This document shows, piece after piece, positions 1-5,039 of a DNA stretch of 5,039 bases (within the stretch, counting starts at the first letter, position 1; each line of letters starts with the position of its first letter). Location of the stretch: positions 1 to 5,039 of the forward strand of contig JACDGA010000154.1 of assembly GCA_013815505.1 (NCBI GenBank). Reading direction: 5' to 3'. Made by a program: the position numbers and the translations under genes. The notes beneath the pieces were generated by a model. It was not told the DNA's origin. It did not search any database and saw only the letters and a program-made list of their open reading frames with translations. This stretch comes from Acidimicrobiia bacterium. Its GTDB lineage: Bacteria; Actinomycetota; Acidimicrobiia; Acidimicrobiales; Ilumatobacteraceae.

Positions 1-702
1 GCCTGCGAGGAGCTGCTCGGCAGAGTGCTCGCCGGGACGCCGTCACTGCGGCAACGGATGGTGCTCGCCACGAAGGGCGGCATCGCTCCCCCGACTCCGT
101 ACGACTCGAGCCCGAACGCGCTGACGGCGGCGTGCGAGGCGTCGCTCACCCGACTCGGTGTCGACGTCATCGACCTGTACCAGATCCATCGTCCGGACAT
201 GCTCACGCACCCGGCCGATGTCGCTGCGACGCTCGCCGAGCTGCGGAGCTCCGGCAAGATCCGCGAGGTCGGTGTGTCCAACCACACGCCGGCGCAGGTG
301 GACGCGCTCGCCGCCCACCTGCCGTTCCCGCTCGTCACGAACCAGCCCGAGTACTCGGCCACGCACCTCGGCCCACTGCGTGACGGGACGTTCGACGCCT
401 GCATGCGCCTCGGCCTCGTGCCGCTCGTGTGGAGTCCGCTCGGCGGTGGCTCCCTCGCCACGGGCGAGGGCGTGCGACCCGAGCTGCTGGCGGTGCTCGA
501 CGGACTCGCCGAGCGCAAGGGCACCGATCGCGCCACCGTGGCGCTGGCGTTCGCGCTCGCCCACCCTGCGCGCCCCGTTGCGATCGTCGGGACGCAGCGA
601 CCCGAGCGCGTCACCGCATCGCTCGCTGCGTTCGACGTGCAGCTCGACCGCGCCGACGTCTACGCGGTCGTCCAGGCCTCCGAAGGCCAACCCCTCCCCT
701 GA
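1..702 (+). CDS. Aldo/keto reductase, YdhF-like (5' end outside window)
   Basis: Predicted cytoplasmic NADPH-dependent oxidoreductase of the aldo/keto reductase superfamily, which reduces aldehydes or ketones; the physiological substrate cannot be read from sequence. The reading frame is open from base 1 and ends with TGA at 700-702, giving 233 visible residues. By recall, E. coli YdhF is about 298 residues, so roughly 65 N-terminal residues lie to the left. Two of the four family catalytic residues are visible: Lys in ATKGGI (codon 73-75) and His in YQIHRPD (187-189). The Asp and Tyr of the tetrad fall in the missing part. Further family signatures are GKIREVGVSNHTPAQ, TNQPEYS, the YdhF-like WSPLGGG, and the C-terminal cofactor-binding stretch IVGTQRPERV (583-612). 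The GTG at 25 is an internal Val, because homology continues upstream of it. The gene is convergent with the alpha-glucosidase. I see no frameshift. Family assignment is secure; the YdhF subgroup is likely. Confidence 0.92.
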   Translation, partial: ACEELLGRVLAGTPSLRQRMVLATKGGIAPPTPYDSSPNALTAACEASLTRLGVDVIDLYQIHRPDMLTHPADVAATLAELRSSGKIREVGVSNHTPAQVDALAAHLPFPLVTNQPEYSATHLGPLRDGTFDACMRLGLVPLVWSPLGGGSLATGEGVRPELLAVLDGLAERKGTDRATVALAFALAHPARPVAIVGTQRPERVTASLAAFDVQLDRADVYAVVQASEGQPLP

Positions 703-707
703 CCCGT

Positions 708-730
708 CCCGTCCGTCCGCCACCGACGGG
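708..730 (+). terminator. Candidate GC-rich hairpin after the AKR gene
   Basis: CCCGTC (708-713) can pair with GACGGG (725-730) across an 11-nt loop, starting 6 bases after the AKR stop codon. An alternative pairing uses CCGTC at 713-717. No T-tract follows, so this is not a classical intrinsic terminator. The short CCGTC-type repetition here makes chance pairing easy. A role in ending AKR transcription is inferred from position only. Confidence 0.25.
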
Positions 731-742
731 GCCCGGACCGAT

Positions 743-791
743 CTCTGAGTCACGAACAACGCCGAGTCTCGACGTATGCGGTGACTCAGAA
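743..791. repeat. Tandem palindromic repeat, copy 1
   Basis: First of two 49-bp copies, 61 bp apart, that differ at 4 positions. The unit is an imperfect palindrome centred on base 767. The outer arms TCTGAGTCAC (744-753) and GTGACTCAGA (781-790) are perfect 10-bp complements. A 5-base non-pairing segment follows on each side, then an inner block (759-775) in which 7 of 8 symmetric positions pair around CGAG-T-CTCG. Further out, GGACCG (735-740) and CGGTCC (795-800) also complement each other, off centre by one base. It lies between convergent genes, so it could act as a bidirectional terminator, a protein-binding site, or a member of a dispersed REP-like or MITE-like family. No T-tract is present. 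Confidence 0.85.
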
Positions 792-803
792 ATACGGTCC
801 CGA

Positions 804-852
804 CTCTGAGTCACGAACAACGCCGAGACTCGGTGTATGTGGTGACTCAGAA
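804..852. repeat. Tandem palindromic repeat, copy 2
   Basis: Second copy, centred on base 828, with identical outer arms at 805-814 and 842-851. Relative to copy 1 it differs at the centre (T767 to A828), at A772 to G833, at C773 to T834 and at C779 to T840. The A-to-G change restores a C-G pair that is mismatched in copy 1. The C-to-T change at 834 leaves a G-T pair (wobble as RNA). The other two changes fall in unpaired positions. The copy ends 15 bases before the stop codon of the minus-strand alpha-glucosidase, so it would be the first structure in that gene's 3' transcript region. Confidence 0.85.
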
Positions 853-866
853 CAGCGCGCTCGGGC

Positions 867-2468
867 TCAGGGCAGCCAGACGGCGGTGTCGGCGGGGAGC
901 AGACCGCCGTCGAATGGGGTGCTGGCGACCAGCACGTCACCGCCGGACAGTGCGGTCGGGATCGCAGCCGGTGCACCATTGAAGTTGACGACGCAGGCGA
1001 ACCCAGGGTCGCGGGTGAAGGCCAGCACACCGGGTTCGGTGTCGAGCCACGACATCGCGCCGTCGCCGAGTGCCGGCAGCGCCCTGCGCAGCGCGATCGC
1101 GTCGCGGTACAGGTGCAGCATCGAGCCCTCGTCGCGCTCCTGCGCGGCGACGGCGAGCGCCGCCCACTCGTCAGGCTGCGGAAGCCACGAGGCAGCCCCC
1201 GGGCCGAAGCCGTACGACGGCGCGTCGCCCGACCACGGGATCGGCACCCGGCAGCCGTCACGGCCGACGTCGGCACCGTTCGTGCGCCGGAACGTCGGGT
1301 CCTGGCGGGCGTGGTCGGGCAGGGCGGTCACCTCGGGCAGGCCGAGCTCCTCGCCCTGGAAGACGTAGGCACTGCCGGGCAGGGCGAGCATCAGCAGTGC
1401 CGCGGCTCGCGCCCTGCGTGTCCCCACGTCGCCACCGCCGTAGCGCGTCACATGGCGCGTCACGTCATGATTCGAAAGCACCCACGTCGCCGGCGCACCG
1501 ACATCGACGAGCGCACCGAGCGACTCGTCGATCGCCGCCCGCATCGACGATGCGTCCCATTTCGCCTCGAGGAAGTGGAAGTTGAACGAGGTGTGCAGCT
1601 CGTCGGCGCGCACGTAGCGGGCGAGGCGTTCCGGATTCGGCACCCACGCCTCGCCGACGAACGCCGGCGCGCCGGGGTATTCGTCGATCACGCTGCGCCA
1701 CGATCGGTAGACGTCGTGCACCTCGTCACGATCCCAGTGCGGGTGGCCTGCGGTGTCCACAGGCCGGTGTCCGGCCGCCTCGCCGAGGTCGGGCATTGCG
1801 GGGTCCTTGGCGAGACCGTGTGCGACATCGATGCGGAAGCCATCGACGCCACGATCGAGCCAGAAGCGCAACACGGACTCGAACTCCGCCTTGACTTCGT
1901 CGTTCGTCCAGTCGAGATCGGGTTGGGCGTCGTCGAAGAGGTGCAGGTACCACTGGCCCGGCGTCGCTGCGGCGTCGTCGACCCGCGTCCAGGCCGGTCC
2001 GCCGAACCGGCTCTGCCAGTCGTTCGGCGGCTCGTCGCCACCCTCGCCGCAGCCGTTGCGGAACAGGTACCGCGCTCGCTCACGGCTGCCCGGCGCGCTC
2101 GCAAGTGCGGCGACGAACCACTCGTGCGCGCTCGACGTGTGATTGGGGACGATGTCGACCACGACGCGCAGCCCGAGGCCGTGAGCATCGGTGACCAGCC
2201 CGTCGAAGTCGTCGAGCGAACCGAACAGCGGGTCGACGTCGCGGTAGTCGGCGACGTCGTAGCCGCCGTCGGCTTGGGGCGAGGGATAGAACGGCGTCAG
2301 CCAGACGGCGTCGACGCCGAGCGCGTGGAGGTGGGCGAGGCGTGAGCGAATGCCGGGGATGTCGCCGATCCCGTCGCCGTCGGCGTCGGCGAAGCTGCGC
2401 ACGTACACCTGGTAGACGACCGCCTCGCGCCACCAGGGCACCTCGTCATGAGTGTCGGGAGCGGCCAT
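867..2468 (-). CDS. GH13 alpha-glucosidase (oligo-1,6-glucosidase/AglA type)
   Basis: Predicted cytoplasmic alpha-glucosidase that releases glucose from short alpha-linked oligosaccharides; 533 residues, full length for the family. No signal peptide is seen. The N-terminus WWREAVVYQVYVRSF is typical, followed by a calcium-loop-like DADGDGIGD (28-36). Conserved region I is DIVPNH (105-110). Region II is GFRIDVAHGL with nucleophile D214 (codon 1827-1829). Region III is FVGEAW with acid/base E273 (1650-1652). Region IV is SNHD with D335 (1464-1466). All three catalytic residues are present. A (beta/alpha)8 barrel with an inserted B domain (about 110-180) and a C-terminal beta domain (after about 450) is inferred. 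Val215 after the nucleophile resembles alpha-1,6-acting enzymes more than maltases, but the DVAHGL form is also typical of actinobacterial AglA proteins, so linkage preference is open. The ATG at 2466-2468 fits the family start; no Shine-Dalgarno is visible. It sits 64 bp downstream of the ABC ATPase, probably in the same sugar-use unit. Confidence 0.95.
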   Translation of the reverse strand: MAAPDTHDEVPWWREAVVYQVYVRSFADADGDGIGDIPGIRSRLAHLHALGVDAVWLTPFYPSPQADGGYDVADYRDVDPLFGSLDDFDGLVTDAHGLGLRVVVDIVPNHTSSAHEWFVAALASAPGSRERARYLFRNGCGEGGDEPPNDWQSRFGGPAWTRVDDAAATPGQWYLHLFDDAQPDLDWTNDEVKAEFESVLRFWLDRGVDGFRIDVAHGLAKDPAMPDLGEAAGHRPVDTAGHPHWDRDEVHDVYRSWRSVIDEYPGAPAFVGEAWVPNPERLARYVRADELHTSFNFHFLEAKWDASSMRAAIDESLGALVDVGAPATWVLSNHDVTRHVTRYGGGDVGTRRARAAALLMLALPGSAYVFQGEELGLPEVTALPDHARQDPTFRRTNGADVGRDGCRVPIPWSGDAPSYGFGPGAASWLPQPDEWAALAVAAQERDEGSMLHLYRDAIALRRALPALGDGAMSWLDTEPGVLAFTRDPGFACVVNFNGAPAAIPTALSGGDVLVASTPFDGGLLPADTAVWLP

Positions 2469-2476
2469 CGATGGCG

Positions 2477-2482
2477 AGCGTA
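2477..2482 (-). promoter_or_regulatory. Candidate -10 box for leaderless alpha-glucosidase transcript
   Basis: On the minus strand TACGCT (TANNNT pattern) ends 8 bases before the A of the alpha-glucosidase ATG, the spacing expected if transcription starts at the start codon. No convincing -35 box is seen and the motif is short, so chance occurrence is quite possible. The absence of a Shine-Dalgarno before this ATG is the only supporting fact. Confidence 0.2.
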
Positions 2483-2532
2483 CGGTGCCGCACGAACGGC
2501 GGCTGAGAACGGCCGGATCCTGTTGGTTGGGC

Positions 2533-3705
<1,173 letters not shown>

Positions 3706-3711
3706 CGCCGC

Positions 3712-3717
3712 ACGCTA
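3712..3717 (-). promoter_or_regulatory. Candidate -10 box for leaderless ATPase transcript
   Basis: On the minus strand TAGCGT (TANNNT) ends 6 bases before the A of the ATPase ATG, a spacing typical of leaderless actinobacterial promoters. The only -35-like hexamer nearby, TTGGCC (3732-3737), leaves a short 14-base spacer, so promoter support is weak. An alternative -10, TACGTT (3736-3741), abuts the palindrome and would give a short leader. Confidence 0.25.
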
Positions 3718-3740
3718 GCGCGATCGTGCAGGGCCAACGT

Positions 3741-3764
3741 AGCGCTGGAAGCGCTTGCAGCGCT
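3741..3764. promoter_or_regulatory. Operator-like palindrome, LacI/GalR-family style
   Basis: A 24-bp inverted repeat with a single mismatched symmetric pair (3748/3757), centred between 3752 and 3753. It contains three copies of AGCGCT at 3741, 3750 and 3759, spaced 9 bp apart. The core TGGAAGCGCTTGCA (3746-3759) fits the cre-like LacI-family consensus TGWAARCGYTWNCA at 13 of 14 positions, including the central CG. It lies 35 bases upstream of the sugar ABC ATPase start, where a repressor could block transcription of the ATPase and probably of the glucosidase. LacI-family control of sugar import and glucosidase genes (for example MalR in Streptomyces) is well established; its application here is inference. 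It could instead be a hairpin ending ahcY transcription, but no T-tract follows and the central arms leave no proper loop. Confidence 0.55.
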
Positions 3765-3775
3765 GGGCCTCAGGG

Positions 3776-3789
3776 CGCCACTCGTGGCG
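3776..3789 (-). terminator. Candidate hairpin just after ahcY
   Basis: CGCCAC (3776-3781) is the exact complement of GTGGCG (3784-3789). As RNA on the minus strand this gives a 5-bp stem with a 4-base loop, beginning 4 bases after the ahcY stop codon. No T-tract follows. The position suits a weak terminator separating ahcY from the ATPase gene, but the stem is short. Confidence 0.3.
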
Positions 3790-3793
3790 AACG

Positions 3794-5039
<1,246 letters not shown>

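Noticed and set aside
43..759. Minus-strand open frame (238 codons) opposite the AKR gene
   Set aside because: The plus-strand product is clearly an aldo/keto reductase; the antisense product is Arg/Gly/Glu-rich and unrecognisable.
743..852. Minimal CRISPR array or insertion-sequence end
   Set aside because: There are only two units, each itself palindromic, with a 12-base gap; no cas gene, transposase or clear target-site duplication is visible.
1113..2345. Plus-strand open frame (410 codons) opposite the alpha-glucosidase
   Set aside because: It lies wholly inside the antisense of a well-conserved GH13 gene and shows no domain; its length is explained by GC-rich codon bias.
3710..3729. 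Short inverted repeat GCACG/CGTGC in the ATPase leader
   Set aside because: A 5-bp stem with a 10-base loop is too weak in GC-rich DNA to call a riboswitch or attenuator.
3706..3793. SAH or SAM riboswitch linked to ahcY
   Set aside because: This spacer is downstream of ahcY, not in its leader; the ahcY 5' region lies outside the window, so none can be assessed.

Overview
The window is GC-rich and fully chromosomal in character. Gene content and protein style point to a high-GC actinobacterium: a SahH closely resembling the mycobacterial type, an AglA-like GH13 alpha-glucosidase, and an MsiK/UgpC-like sugar ABC ATPase. An acidimicrobial-type lineage is possible, but that is only an impression. 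Four protein genes fill almost all of the sequence. No RNA gene, CRISPR array, transposase or phage gene is visible, and no stretch over 300 bases lacks a gene.

Layout. Positions 1-702 (+) hold the 3' three quarters of an aldo/keto reductase of the YdhF type, cut by the left edge. Positions 703-866 form a short convergent intergenic region with a GC-rich hairpin and two tandem copies of a ~49-bp imperfect palindrome. On the minus strand, reading right to left, come ahcY (S-adenosylhomocysteine hydrolase, cut by the right edge, ending at 3794), an 88-bp spacer with a strong palindrome, a carbohydrate ABC transporter ATPase (3705-2533), a 64-bp spacer, and a GH13 alpha-glucosidase (2468-867).

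How the genes fit together. The ATPase and the alpha-glucosidase look like a small sugar-use pair: the ATPase would power import of oligosaccharides (malto- or isomalto-type) and the glucosidase would cleave them in the cytoplasm. No permease or binding-protein gene is adjacent inside the window, so the ATPase is probably a shared, MsiK-like energiser. The spacer upstream of the ATPase carries a 24-bp palindrome that resembles a LacI/GalR-family operator, which suggests sugar-responsive control. ahcY is a housekeeping gene of the methyl cycle that lies upstream on the same strand but is probably a separate unit. The AKR gene is convergent and functionally unrelated.

Nothing here amounts to a new biological system. 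The two items most worth a second look are the tandem palindromic repeat at 743-852 and the operator-like palindrome at 3741-3764. A weaker lead is that both sugar genes lack a Shine-Dalgarno sequence and have TANNNT boxes placed as in leaderless promoters.
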